Assembly (NCBI RefSeq): GCF_015140235.1
Contig: NZ_AP023321.1
Span: 248,001-312,000, forward strand
Direction: 5' to 3'
Origin: Solibaculum mannosilyticum
GTDB taxonomy: Bacteria > Bacillota > Clostridia > Oscillospirales > Acutalibacteraceae
Length of the DNA: 64,000 nucleotides
Of the stretch, positions 36,302 through 45,158 are shown piece by piece. Under the pieces are notes generated by a model. The model searched no databases, was not told the origin of the DNA, and worked only from the letters and a program-made list of their open reading frames with translations. The position numbers were made by a program, and so were the translations under genes. The first letter of the stretch is position 1. Each line of letters begins with the position of its first letter.

Positions 36302-37176
36302 CGCTTTTAGCTCTCACAGCAGTGATTTGTTTCGGCTTTGCTGTCTATAACCTGACTTGTGCCTTTGCAGACATTCCCACGAAGCGTACCTCCCGTATGA
36401 TGCTTCTGGCCCGCAAGCAGCAGGGCGTAAAGGCCGAGAAACTGCTGGATGTCTATCTCACCAAAATCGCCGGCCTGATCGCCCCGTACCTGAAGCTGGA
36501 TAAGCTCAAGCGGAATAAACTGCAGCGGGCGCTGGACATTGCCGGCATGGAGCTGACACCGGAAGTCTACACCGCCCGGGCCTGGGTCACAGCCGGGGCA
36601 GTCGGCCTCAGTTCTCTGCTGATGGCGTTTTTGATACCGCTTATGGTGCCTGTTCTGATTGGTCTGGCCGTGGCTCTGTGGTTTTCAACCTATTACAAGG
36701 TTTTTGACTTTGTGAAAAAGCGGCGCAAGCTCATTGAGAATGAGATCCCTCGCTTTGCCCTTACCATCGGGCAGAATTTGGAAAATGACCGGGATGTGTT
36801 GAAGATCCTTACTTCCTACCGCCGGGTGGCGGGCAAGGACTTCGGCGCGGAGTTGGACCAGACGATTGCCGATATGAAGACCGGCAACTATGAAAACGCC
36901 CTCATCCATTTTGAAACCCGCATCGGCAGCCCCATGCTGTCCGATGTGATCCGGGGACTGATTGGCGTATTGCGAGGCGACGATCAGAGGATGTACTTTA
37001 AAATGATCTGTTTTGACATGAGGCAGATTGAGCAGAACAACTTAAAAAAGGAAGCGGCCAAGCGCCCCAAGAAGATCCAGCGTTACTCCATGATGATGCT
37101 CATCTGTATCATGATTATCTACCTGGTGGTCCTCTGTACCGAGGTTATGGGCTCCTTGGGCGCTTTCTTTGGATAA
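36298..37176 (+). CDS. TadC-like pilus platform protein
   Basis: 292 residues with the GspF-type arrangement: two helices near 90-130, a cytoplasmic helical domain with RFALTIGQNLENDRDVL, and a C-terminal helix. TadB and TadC together make the Tad platform. The operon ends here with a hairpin. Confidence 0.85.
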   Translation: MTLLALTAVICFGFAVYNLTCAFADIPTKRTSRMMLLARKQQGVKAEKLLDVYLTKIAGLIAPYLKLDKLKRNKLQRALDIAGMELTPEVYTARAWVTAGAVGLSSLLMAFLIPLMVPVLIGLAVALWFSTYYKVFDFVKKRRKLIENEIPRFALTIGQNLENDRDVLKILTSYRRVAGKDFGAELDQTIADMKTGNYENALIHFETRIGSPMLSDVIRGLIGVLRGDDQRMYFKMICFDMRQIEQNNLKKEAAKRPKKIQRYSMMMLICIMIIYLVVLCTEVMGSLGAFFG

Positions 37177-37191
37177 TCGGACTGCGAATGG

Positions 37192-37224
37192 AACGGCCCC
37201 ACATCTGAATGTGAGGGCCGTTTC
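37192..37224 (+). terminator. terminator after TadC
   Basis: AACGGCCC/GGGCCGTT plus an inner ACAT/ATGT stem; the T tail is short (TTTCC). Confidence 0.55.
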
Positions 37225-37301
37225 CTATAAGAGCTCTATGGTTTTCTCTGCAAGATACAGCGGAAGATTCGTGATAAATGATGATGCACATTCGAGGCGT
37301 C

Positions 37302-37376
37302 CACATTTTTCTTTGTTTTGCAATTCATTTTTTCACATTTTTCTGAATGTATGAAGCAGAAAAAACACATTTTTCT
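37302..37376 (+). repeat. three 11-bp direct repeats at exact 32-bp spacing
   Basis: CACATTTTTCT occurs at 37302-37312, 37334-37344 and 37366-37376. The spacers between them are unrelated. A 32-bp period is three helical turns. It lies in the 329-bp gap between the TadC gene and a small gene before the pilin, where nothing else but hairpins is seen. Probably a regulatory protein array. Confidence 0.7.
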
Positions 37377-37457
37377 ACCTCTTGCAGTGTAAAGGAGGTA
37401 AGTGCTTGTTCTATAGCGGATTTTTGTAGCGGTAGTCAGCTGCCGTCATTTATTTCT

Positions 37458-37493
37458 GGGCCAGCCTGTCATATACAGGCCGGCCCTTGTTTT
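37458..37493 (+). terminator. terminator-like hairpin before the 48-residue gene
   Basis: GGGCC and GGCCC arms with inner GCCTGT/ACAGGC, loop CATAT, tail TTGTTTT, ending just before the ribosome site AAGGAG. Confidence 0.7.
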
Positions 37494-37505
37494 AAGGAGA
37501 CTTTT

Positions 37506-37652
37506 ATGCCTAAGAAAAAATTTTCCCCGTCTGGCGGCGCACGGGAAGAAAAGCGCCGTTTCCGATGGCTTCTGTATCAAAAGCCGAAAGCCTATCCCAG
37601 CCGGCCCATTTCCAATAAAAAGGACATGCTCAAACCGATTCGTCGTTCTTGA
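37506..37652 (+). CDS. 48-residue basic protein
   Basis: ATG 37506 behind AAGGAG gives MPKKKFSPSGGAREEKRRFR and a further 28 residues, strongly basic and without a membrane segment. Family not recognised. It sits between the pilus platform and pilin genes. Confidence 0.5.
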   Translation: MPKKKFSPSGGAREEKRRFRWLLYQKPKAYPSRPISNKKDMLKPIRRS

Positions 37653-37716
37653 GCGGTGAGCAGTCTTTTTATAAAACCATCAACATCAAAACAATAAAAT
37701 TTCAGGAGGTCTTACC

Positions 37717-37938
37717 ATGAGAAACTTTACCACCCGTATCCAGAACAAGGCGAATGCACTGTCCCTTCGTGCCCGTATGGCGCTTTCCAACCAGCGCGGC
37801 GATTTTTACATTTCGGACGCTGTTAAGATCATCATCGCCGTGGTGCTGGGCGCCCTTCTTCTGGCGGCCCTGACCCTCATTTTCAACGACACGGTGATTC
37901 CGCGTATCACCAGCGAGATCGAGGGCCTGTTTGGCTAA
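37717..37938 (+). CDS. Flp-like major pilin candidate
   Basis: 73 residues with a basic leader ending NQRGDFYISD and a single hydrophobic helix (AVKIIIAVVLGALLLAALTLIF), then a short tail. This is the shape of Flp/Tad pilins, and R-G-D matches the R-G-E of the two TadE-like proteins, pointing to a shared prepilin peptidase site. AGGAGG precedes the ATG. A strong terminator follows. Being separately leadered and near its own hairpin suggests higher expression than the assembly genes. Confidence 0.7.
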   Translation: MRNFTTRIQNKANALSLRARMALSNQRGDFYISDAVKIIIAVVLGALLLAALTLIFNDTVIPRITSEIEGLFG

Positions 37939-37946
37939 AATCACCG

Positions 37947-37992
37947 GCGGGGATCGGTCTGTGGGTTTCCACGGCCGGTCCCCGCTTTTTTA
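37947..37992 (+). terminator. terminator after the pilin gene
   Basis: A long GCGGGGA...TCCCCGC stem with inner CGG/CCG and GTGG/CCAC pairs followed by six T. Confidence 0.85.
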
Positions 37993-38024
37993 GTTTTTGA
38001 AAAAACGAATAACGGAGGTAGAGG

Positions 38025-38363
38025 ATGAAATCATCCTGCAAAATTTATTCTTTTCTGCGGGCCGTTCGCGGCAACTGGCGCAACGCTATCTTTGTAAGCT
38101 GCGATTGCGGCAACTGCATGTGCGGCCGGACAACGCCCTGTTCCGGTTTTCTTCTGGCTGTGGATGAGTGCGGACAGGTTATGCTGCTTTCTGCCGAGGA
38201 CATCCAAAGACTATCCGGAGAAACTGTAGATTCGTCTGAGTGCATTGCCATTTTGTCCCGGCGCGCCTTTGACGCCGCCTTTTCCAAGTACATCGAATGG
38301 CACACACCGGAGCCTTCCGCCTGTGCGCTCAGACAACTTTCTCTGGACCCGGGCTGCAATTAA
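38025..38363 (+). CDS. cysteine-rich hypothetical protein
   Basis: 112 residues from ATG 38025 (GGAGG upstream). The CDCGNCMCG cluster near residue 27 suggests metal binding. No family recognised and no membrane segment. Confidence 0.45.
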   Translation: MKSSCKIYSFLRAVRGNWRNAIFVSCDCGNCMCGRTTPCSGFLLAVDECGQVMLLSAEDIQRLSGETVDSSECIAILSRRAFDAAFSKYIEWHTPEPSACALRQLSLDPGCN

Positions 38364-38431
38364 CACTGTTTTTTCACACTGAAAGACGCCTTTGCGCCGT
38401 CATCTATACGCATTTGGAGGTGATGATTTTT

Positions 38432-38848
38432 ATGACGAAGCAAAAACATATCCAATGCCCTTATTGCCATGCTAACGCCTCTCTTCGCCCCGCCAGCACA
38501 GTCTATGGCTGTAACCGCCGTTCCCAGGGCAAATATATCTATCTCTGTGATCGCTGGCCGGCTTGTGATGCCTATGTGAGTGCCCATGACCGGACACACC
38601 GGCCTATGGGGACTCTGGCAAATGGGGATCTCCGGCACAAACGAATCCTGGCTCACCGGGCGCTGGAGCATCTGCAGCAGAGCCGGCACATGGAAAAATG
38701 GGAGGTCTACATCTGGCTCCAGGCCAAACTGGGACTAAATGACCAGCAGGCACATATTGGCATGTTTTCTGACGGGATGTGTGATGAGGTAATTCGCCTC
38801 TGTTACAAAGCCGCTGCTCCTTTGGGCAATCTGCATTCGGCCGCTTAA
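38432..38848 (+). CDS. zinc-finger protein (DUF3268-like)
   Basis: 138 residues. An N-terminal CPYCHA and a later YLCDRWPACDAYV form a treble-clef-like zinc site, followed by a helical half. Resembles small zinc-binding proteins of phages and ICEs. ATG 38432 follows GGAGGTGA; an in-frame ATG at 38423 is too close to it. Confidence 0.55.
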   Translation: MTKQKHIQCPYCHANASLRPASTVYGCNRRSQGKYIYLCDRWPACDAYVSAHDRTHRPMGTLANGDLRHKRILAHRALEHLQQSRHMEKWEVYIWLQAKLGLNDQQAHIGMFSDGMCDEVIRLCYKAAAPLGNLHSAA

Positions 38849-38862
38849 AGGGGGGTGAAACG

Positions 38863-39438
38863 ATGACCAGTTTAACAGAACAGCAGCAGGAACTTGTTGC
38901 CCAGAATCTTCCCATCGTACATTGGGTTATTTGTGACTACATCCATGTTAATCCAACTATTTGCGGTATGGAATATGGAGACTTGTTCCAAGAGGGGTGC
39001 CTTTGGCTCTGTAAAGCCGCGTCTACTTATAAGAATGACGGACGGGCCCAGTTTTCTACCTACGCCAAAACGGTCGTTAAAAACGGGCTTCTGTCCTATT
39101 GCCGGGCGATCTGCAACAGGAAGAAAAAATTCAGCAGGCTTATTATTGGAGAACATGGAGAACTGGCGGCAGACGGAGAGGCCCTGGAGTCCCGGCCCGA
39201 CGCCTTTGACACCCAAGTATCTCTGATAGAAACTCTGTCATTGCTGGATGCCTGTAAAAAAGATTACGATGGTGTAACCCGGCTTGGTATTGAGGCGCTT
39301 GCCCTCAAACTTCAAGGAATGCGGGTCACAGACATTGCGGAGCTTTATCAGGTGCCGCCCTCCCATGTGGGGGCATGGATCTCGCGTTCCACCGCAAAAC
39401 TGCGCAGAGACTCCAAGTTTCTGAAAAGCCTGCTCTGA
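38863..39438 (+). CDS. sigma-70 family factor, element-encoded
   Basis: 191 residues. The N-terminal half has a sigma region-2-like stretch (YGDLFQEGCLWLCKAASTY, then FSTYAKTVVKNGLLSYCR). The C-terminal half ends in a region-4 helix-turn-helix (VTDIAELYQVPPSHVGAWISR). It probably directs RNA polymerase to element promoters; the target is unknown. GGGGGTG precedes the ATG. Confidence 0.72.
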   Translation: MTSLTEQQQELVAQNLPIVHWVICDYIHVNPTICGMEYGDLFQEGCLWLCKAASTYKNDGRAQFSTYAKTVVKNGLLSYCRAICNRKKKFSRLIIGEHGELAADGEALESRPDAFDTQVSLIETLSLLDACKKDYDGVTRLGIEALALKLQGMRVTDIAELYQVPPSHVGAWISRSTAKLRRDSKFLKSLL

Positions 39439-39500
39439 ATTTGTTGAAAACCGCGGCCTTTCCGCAGTAAAGGATATATAAAAGAAGGAGGTACTGATGA

Positions 39501-40202
39501 ATGGAACAGAATACCCTATATACTGCAATCGGCCGTCTGGATCGGGAAACGAATGGCTGTGGCCGGTCCTGCCCGGTCATCCGCCTGGGCGGGCAAACTT
39601 ACATGGTGGATATGCAGGAAATGGTCGTTTGGACTGCCCTAAACTGGCGAATTTCTAAACGAGAGGATATTTCCCTCCAGTGTGACAAGCTGGTGTCCTC
39701 TCTGGGAGATTGTATTTCCCGCTCTTGGGATGCCTGCGTAAATCGGCTGCTCACCCGAGGTCTGCTGGTATCTGGCTGTGGTGAAACGGAATACGATGCT
39801 CTGTATGATTTGTTGAGTTCTCTCGGCATTATTCCAGCCAGCGGATCAATGCTGATGAGGAGCATCTCATTTGTCAAACTGGTGGCAGGCCGCCGAGTCC
39901 CTATTCAACAGGCGCTAAAATTATTCCAAAAAGACCGGCGTACCGACTATGAGACCCGTGTTATGAGGCTGGCCCAGCAAGCTCTGCTGTCCACCGCCGA
40001 GATCATCAAGTGTGTAGAGCAGGATGTTGCCTATCTTCCCAATGAGCAGTTCTTGATGGAGGCCGTGTACGGCGACGACGAAACCACCTGCTATAATATC
40101 GCCGGCATAATGAAAAACAGCCGGAGCAGTCAGGCAGTAACGCTGGCCGTTGCCAACCTCTACCTGCGCCAGCAAATCATTTTTGAGAGGATTACCACAT
40201 GA
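39501..40202 (+). CDS. hypothetical protein
   Basis: 233 residues, helical and soluble. A central winged-helix-like region (CDKLVSSLGDCISRSWDACVNRLLTRGLL) suggests DNA binding, but the family is not recognised. Overlaps the next gene by 4 bp. Confidence 0.45.
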   Translation: MEQNTLYTAIGRLDRETNGCGRSCPVIRLGGQTYMVDMQEMVVWTALNWRISKREDISLQCDKLVSSLGDCISRSWDACVNRLLTRGLLVSGCGETEYDALYDLLSSLGIIPASGSMLMRSISFVKLVAGRRVPIQQALKLFQKDRRTDYETRVMRLAQQALLSTAEIIKCVEQDVAYLPNEQFLMEAVYGDDETTCYNIAGIMKNSRSSQAVTLAVANLYLRQQIIFERITT

Positions 40203-40687
40203 AGAATCAATGGAACCAATTCCCGTTCGTGCTACGGCGAAAGATTTTGTTGACCTTTTTGGCCGGGCTCGCAAGCATTGCCCTCAGCCTAATCATCTTC
40301 ATTATTACCACAGACCATATCCTGCTGGTACTGGGCAGCATAATCTTTCTTGCCTCTCTGGTACTGGTTAGGAGCTTATGGAGCACCATCGCCCGGGGCC
40401 AGTATGAGATCGTAGAAGGCGTCTGCTCCAGCGTTGTCTCGCCTATGATGCGGCAGTATCGCAAGATCCAACTAATAGACGAACAAGGTGCGGAGCGCAC
40501 TTTACTGTTAAGTAAGTCCGCCAAGTTCCAGATTGGCGCCCGGTATCGTTTTTACTTTCAAAGCAGCAACCACCCCACTGTTGGAAACGACTATCTGGAC
40601 GCGGCTCTCTCCACCAACAGCTTCCTGGGATATGAGGCCCTTGGCGAGCCGGCTGTCCAAGAGGAACAGGCTAAGGAGAACGGCTAA
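40199..40687 (+). CDS. membrane protein with two helices
   Basis: 162 residues: paired N-terminal hydrophobic helices (about 17-60) and a cytoplasmic beta-rich domain. Family unknown; coupled by ATGA to the previous gene. Confidence 0.45.
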   Translation: MKNQWNQFPFVLRRKILLTFLAGLASIALSLIIFIITTDHILLVLGSIIFLASLVLVRSLWSTIARGQYEIVEGVCSSVVSPMMRQYRKIQLIDEQGAERTLLLSKSAKFQIGARYRFYFQSSNHPTVGNDYLDAALSTNSFLGYEALGEPAVQEEQAKENG

Positions 40688-40854
40688 ACCTACGGCAAAA
40701 TAGGAAAGGGATACGGTGCAGGCTACATAACCACAGCATCGTATCTCTTTTTCTTACTCCTCTATCCACTATTTTTACAAAGTTTGATTTGCTGCAGAAA
40801 AACGGGGGATTTTTCCTATTTAATAGGTAGAATCTAAAAAGGAGGGCTACCCCC

Positions 40855-41460
40855 ATGTACAAACCACACACGATTGAGCAATACAAAATCCAACAGTTTC
40901 TGGATCATACCTTTGCTATGGAGCACTTTCTGGTCTCTCCATTATCCCGCTCCGCACTCATGCTGGAGGACAGATGCGGTGAGCGGATTGCCTTTTCCTT
41001 TTCAGACAACGAAGTGCGTGAAATCCCAATCCCTTCTGCGCCATCCCCGGACAAGGTGAAATCGTTCATCCGCAGCTTTCGGGCGCTTGGAGCTAAACCA
41101 CATCTGCGCACCTTTGAAGATGTCACCCGCTGGTGGCTGAATCACCCGAATCCGCTGACCTACCAACAGGCTCTCGGTCTGCCGGATGAACTTTACCGCC
41201 GTTTTCTTTCCTCCACCCTGATTGAAGACGAAGACGCCCAGCGTCTGGCCGCATCAGGGCTTGTTTCGGAAGATGCTTACCAGGACATTCAGCTCTGGTA
41301 TCTCAACGGCAACACTGCCGACTGCTGGCTCGGCCCCCTCGGTATAGATGGAACAGGCAATCTCTATGCGCTGACCTTCAACTATGGTACACCCCGGGCC
41401 AAGGAACTGAAATTCTACCTGTTGGACGATTACTACCGCCACATGAACCACATATTGTAA
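40855..41460 (+). CDS. hypothetical protein
   Basis: 201 residues from ATG 40855 with AGGAGGG upstream. Soluble alpha/beta, with the run VTRWWLNHPNPLTYQQALGL in the middle. It resembles conserved ICE proteins without known function. Confidence 0.45.
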   Translation: MYKPHTIEQYKIQQFLDHTFAMEHFLVSPLSRSALMLEDRCGERIAFSFSDNEVREIPIPSAPSPDKVKSFIRSFRALGAKPHLRTFEDVTRWWLNHPNPLTYQQALGLPDELYRRFLSSTLIEDEDAQRLAASGLVSEDAYQDIQLWYLNGNTADCWLGPLGIDGTGNLYALTFNYGTPRAKELKFYLLDDYYRHMNHIL

Positions 41461-41499
41461 CTCGCCGGGCTAAAATATCTATATATAGTATTATATCAC

Positions 41500-41528
41500 T
41501 TGACAAACACAAGATACGGTGTTACACT
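41500..41528 (+). promoter_or_regulatory. strong promoter for the ssb leader or small RNA
   Basis: TTGACA (41500-41505), 17-bp spacer, TACACT (41523-41528): the best sigma-A-type promoter inside the rightward array. Confidence 0.8.
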
Positions 41529-41534
41529 TAACCT

Positions 41535-41694
41535 GTAATTGATTTTTGTGCGTTCCCCATGTGGGATACAGATGAAACATCTGTACCGCAAGGCCCAAAG
41601 CCCTGCATTGCACACGCAGTTAAGTTTGTATGCTGTATCAAGTGTCAGTGGTATTGCCACGCCCTTTTCGGGTTGGTATCCGCTGGCACTTTTT
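41535..41694 (+). ncRNA. candidate structured small RNA or ssb leader
   Basis: About 160 nt follow a consensus promoter and end in an intrinsic terminator: AGTGTCAGTGG pairs with CCGCTGGCACT (41641-41690) followed by TTTTT. A 7-bp hairpin ACAGATG/CATCTGT (41568-41584) lies in the middle. No reading frame with a ribosome site occupies it. It may be an independent small RNA or an attenuated leader for ssb at 41735. It matches no RNA family that I can name. Confidence 0.5.
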
Positions 41695-41734
41695 ATATAT
41701 AGATAGTAACGCCGATGGCGAAGAAAGGAGTGTT

Positions 41735-42142
41735 ATGGCACAAATCTATGTATTTGGCCGAGTCATGCACGAGCTTACTCCCAAAGAGAGCCAGTCAAAG
41801 CAGCCGTATGTTTGTTTTGATTTGGTGGAACGCTCCGGAGGTGAACATCCGAACTTCTATCAAGTATGGGCCCGCGGCGACCAGGTTGCCCGGCTCACAC
41901 GGCTCAAGGTCAAAAAGGGAAGCATGATCTGGCTCACTGGATCGCAGAAACTGGTGGATGTACGGCAAAAGGACGGGGCCACAGTCAAAAAGTTGAAAGT
42001 ATGGCTGACGGACTTTGGCTTTCTTCCTGGGCAATCTTCCAGAGCAAAAGCGGAACATGAGCAGCATGACTCTGACGCGGCGGCAACCGCTCCAGCCCCC
42101 TCCGAGGTAATGGACGGCGACCGCGAATCCCTGCCGGAATAA
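41735..42142 (+). CDS. ssb: single-strand DNA-binding protein, element-encoded
   Basis: 135 residues with an OB-fold pattern (IYVFGRVMHELTPKESQSKQ, VKKGSMIWLTGSQKL) and a disordered acidic tail ending ESLPE rather than the canonical DDDIPF-type tip. Conjugative elements often encode such a protein to protect transferred ssDNA. ATG 41735 has AAAGGAG upstream. It sits behind its own promoter and terminator-like leader. Confidence 0.65.
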   Translation: MAQIYVFGRVMHELTPKESQSKQPYVCFDLVERSGGEHPNFYQVWARGDQVARLTRLKVKKGSMIWLTGSQKLVDVRQKDGATVKKLKVWLTDFGFLPGQSSRAKAEHEQHDSDAAATAPAPSEVMDGDRESLPE

Positions 42143-42158
42143 AATCCGGCACTGCAAG

Positions 42159-42213
42159 AGGGACCGTATCAAGTTTTCAGAATGAACTGAAGCTTGGTGC
42201 GGTCCCTTTTTTT
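42159..42213 (+). terminator. terminator after ssb
   Basis: AGGGACCG/CGGTCCCT arms with an inner TTCAG/CTGAA stem and a run of seven T, before the gene at 42252. Confidence 0.75.
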
Positions 42214-42251
42214 GTTTTCAAGCAAAACTTAAAAGGAAGGACGGTAACAAC

Positions 42252-43067
42252 ATGAGTAACGACAAAGGACTTTTGAGCGGCAGCATCACAATCCTGATCG
42301 GTGCTGTCATCGCTATCATGGCTTTGGTACGCGGACCCTGGCAAGCGTGGCTTCTGATAGGGGTATTTACCCTCTGGGGGCTTTGGGTCGTGCTGATCCT
42401 CCTGCTCCCCTATATGCAGCAGGCCAGGCGCCGCCGTCAGCGTCAGCAGAGGGAACGCCAGCTCCATGCCGAGGGTGTCGCGCAGAACACCTTTACGGTG
42501 CCGGAGCTTGAAGGGCCTGTACCAGACGATCTGCTGCTCCGCTATGCCAACCACCGGATTTTGACTTATCTGCGTTCCTCTTTTCCCAACGCCTGCTTTG
42601 AGTGGTGTGAAAAGAGACCGGCGGATTTGATCCGCAGCAACGGCACAGGGCGTATCCGCCTTTACAATGTGGAGGCGTTCGACCATGCGGACATCACCTT
42701 CGGCAAGGATGCGACGATCCGCTGTGACCTGCTCAAAATCGTCCCTCTGTCCAAAGCAGGGACAGAGCAGGAAGATCAGGCCGACATCCCACCCAACAAG
42801 CAGCCCATCGACCCGCGTATCTGGTACGAGAATAACGGGCGCACAGTCATGGAGACGCTGATTGCCGACCTGAACTCACGCGGCCACAGCAAACTCACAC
42901 TGAAAGAGAACGGGGACATCTGCATCCAGCAGGGTGAAGAGCTTGTCCCGCAGGAACATCTTTCCAACTTTCCGGCAAAGGTCTACTGGCCTCGTCTGGT
43001 GGAAGTGTTTGAGAGCAACGGTCTGGCTGCTGAAACAACAGCGCAGGGCATCCAGGTCTCCTGGTGA
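42252..43067 (+). CDS. membrane-anchored hypothetical protein
   Basis: 271 residues with two N-terminal hydrophobic helices (about 8-55), a basic segment RRRRQRQQRERQ, and a soluble alpha/beta cytoplasmic domain. Family unknown. It precedes the DUF932 gene by 32 bp. Confidence 0.45.
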   Translation: MSNDKGLLSGSITILIGAVIAIMALVRGPWQAWLLIGVFTLWGLWVVLILLLPYMQQARRRRQRQQRERQLHAEGVAQNTFTVPELEGPVPDDLLLRYANHRILTYLRSSFPNACFEWCEKRPADLIRSNGTGRIRLYNVEAFDHADITFGKDATIRCDLLKIVPLSKAGTEQEDQADIPPNKQPIDPRIWYENNGRTVMETLIADLNSRGHSKLTLKENGDICIQQGEELVPQEHLSNFPAKVYWPRLVEVFESNGLAAETTAQGIQVSW

Positions 43068-43099
43068 CCGCCATCGTCATGAGAAGGGAGTGAAATAAC

Positions 43100-44173
43100 A
43101 TGAAATCAGGGATCAGTCTTGTGGAAATGGCACAGGAAATCCAGCGGCAGAACGATTTGAAGGCCGATTATATGCTGGACACCCGGAGTCTCCGGTTGGA
43201 GCCTTTTGGTGGCGGGCTGTATCTCAACGCTTACGACCAATCCGGTGATTATGCCGTGGAGCCGCTGGAGGTCAACGCCATCGCACACAGGCAGATCGGA
43301 ACGCACCTCAAGATCCCGGCAGCCTATTATGACAAGATGCTGGAGGAATACCCCGAGCTACTGGCGCAGAATGTGAATGCCTGGTTCCAGCGGGAGCCGG
43401 CTGTGCGTATGGTTCGCACCATAGACGGCACAGCGCGGGCGTTTCTCAGCAACCGCTACCGGCGTATAGACAACCTCGATATTGCCGGGATTGTCCTTCC
43501 AGTCCTTCAGGAGATGGAAGGGATGCACTTCGAGAGCTGCCAGCTCACCGACAGCCGTATGTACATCAAGGTTGTCAACACCCGCTTGGAGGCAGAGGTC
43601 GTACCCGGCGACATCGTGCAGTCCGGTATTATTATCAGCAATAGCGAGGTAGGCCTGGGCTCGGTGAGCATCCAGCCGCTGGTCTATCGTCTGGTATGCA
43701 GCAACGGTATGGTGGTAAACGACGCCCAGACGCGCCGCAACCATGTAGGCCGTGTCAATGAGGCTTCGGAGAACTACCAGCTGTATTCGGAAAAGACGCT
43801 GGAGGCCGATGACAAAGCCTTCGCCATGAAGATCCAGGACACGGTGCGGGCCGTAGTAGACGAGGTACGCTTTACCCGTGTGGTCAACATGATGCGGGAA
43901 GCCAAGGATGCCCCCATGAATACTGCCGCTGTCCCTGGCATTGTGAAGCTCGTAAGCAAGGATTTTCACATCACGGACGATGAAAGCTCCGGTGTGCTGC
44001 AGCGGTTGATTGAAGGCAACGATCTGACCTTATATGGTCTGTCCAACGCCGTAACGCGCCACAGCCAGGATGTTAAGGACTATGACCGGGCAACCGCGCT
44101 GGAAGGCATCGGCTACAACATTCTCTCCATGCCGGCACGGCAGTGGAGCCGAATTAACCAGATGGCCGCTTAA
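43100..44173 (+). CDS. DUF932 family protein
   Basis: 357 residues matching the DUF932 (phage/plasmid-like) family in order of motifs: IPAAYYDKML, FLSNRYRRIDN, LVCSNGMVV and QRLIEGNDLTLYGL. Function is not established; members travel with phages and conjugative elements and are often discussed as replication or recombination helpers. AAGGGAG precedes the ATG. Confidence 0.75.
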   Translation: MKSGISLVEMAQEIQRQNDLKADYMLDTRSLRLEPFGGGLYLNAYDQSGDYAVEPLEVNAIAHRQIGTHLKIPAAYYDKMLEEYPELLAQNVNAWFQREPAVRMVRTIDGTARAFLSNRYRRIDNLDIAGIVLPVLQEMEGMHFESCQLTDSRMYIKVVNTRLEAEVVPGDIVQSGIIISNSEVGLGSVSIQPLVYRLVCSNGMVVNDAQTRRNHVGRVNEASENYQLYSEKTLEADDKAFAMKIQDTVRAVVDEVRFTRVVNMMREAKDAPMNTAAVPGIVKLVSKDFHITDDESSGVLQRLIEGNDLTLYGLSNAVTRHSQDVKDYDRATALEGIGYNILSMPARQWSRINQMAA

Positions 44174-44214
44174 ATGGCTGCCATCCATCAAAAAATTAAC
44201 AGGAGGAATGAACT

Positions 44215-45060
44215 ATGTACGAACAGAACACTTCTATGGTGGCCGCAAACGAGCAGAACAAATTCTTGCTTCCGGCGATGGTGGAGGGCGACTTCAGCCG
44301 CGATGAGATCGCAGAAGATGCGGATGGGCTTCAGATGATGAGCTTCCAGCGGGTGAAGATTCCCGCCGGCGGCGCCCTGCAGTTTGAAGTTCCCACGGAA
44401 GATCCCGACAATCCGGATTATACCCGGACGCTGGAGGGCATCATCCTCTACAACCACTCTGCCTATACTCTGTGGCCGGAAGGCAGCGAGTATGACGAAG
44501 ACACCAAACCGCTCTGCTCCTCTGTAGATGGCAAAACAGGGATCGGCGTACCGGGAGGTGCGTGTGCTACCTGCCCCATGAATGCGTATGGATCGGCCAA
44601 GGATGGCGGCCGCGGCAAGGCGTGCAAGAATATGAGGCATCTCTATCTGCTGCGCAGTGGTGAATATATGCCTCTGCTGGTCTCCCTGCCGCCCACCAGC
44701 ATCAGGCCGTTCAAGGAGTTCCTGAACAGGGCTTTTGTCTATCGCCAGCGTGCCACCTATGGCAGTCTGGTCCAGATCGGCCTCAAGAAAGATAGCAACG
44801 GCAGCAATGATTACAGCGTTGCAACTTTCCGCCTTTTGCGTGATTTCCAGGGGGAAGAGCTGGCCCAGATCCGCGCCTATGCCAATGTCTTCAAGGGGCA
44901 AATCAAAACTATCAACATTCAGCGGGCGCTGATCAATGAGGAACAGCGGGCCAACGATTGCGACTATGAGATCCCGGAATCTGCCACTGCGGCCCCGGGT
45001 CCGGATGGAAGCTATGTGGTCGGCGAGATCAACGGCGACTATGAACAGTTGCCGGCGTAA
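44215..45060 (+). CDS. conserved element protein of unknown function
   Basis: 281 residues, soluble, with a four-cysteine cluster (GACATCPMNAYG...KACKN) of possible metal-binding type. It follows the DUF932 gene and, with ssb, may form a replication set. AGGAGG precedes the ATG. Confidence 0.5.
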   Translation: MYEQNTSMVAANEQNKFLLPAMVEGDFSRDEIAEDADGLQMMSFQRVKIPAGGALQFEVPTEDPDNPDYTRTLEGIILYNHSAYTLWPEGSEYDEDTKPLCSSVDGKTGIGVPGGACATCPMNAYGSAKDGGRGKACKNMRHLYLLRSGEYMPLLVSLPPTSIRPFKEFLNRAFVYRQRATYGSLVQIGLKKDSNGSNDYSVATFRLLRDFQGEELAQIRAYANVFKGQIKTINIQRALINEEQRANDCDYEIPESATAAPGPDGSYVVGEINGDYEQLPA

Positions 45061-45097
45061 CTGTTTTTGTTGCGGCAATGCCGCATGATACATCATC

Positions 45098-45137
45098 AAG
45101 GGACACCTCCGGCGTAAGTCGGAGGTATCCCTTTTTT
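45098..45137 (+). terminator. terminator before the second sigma gene
   Basis: AAGGGA, then ACCTCCG/CGGAGGT, then TCCCTT and a T run: a long stem with strong tail, ending about 13 nt before the next ribosome site. Confidence 0.8.
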
Positions 45138-45158
45138 ATTTAGAACGGAGGAAAATTT

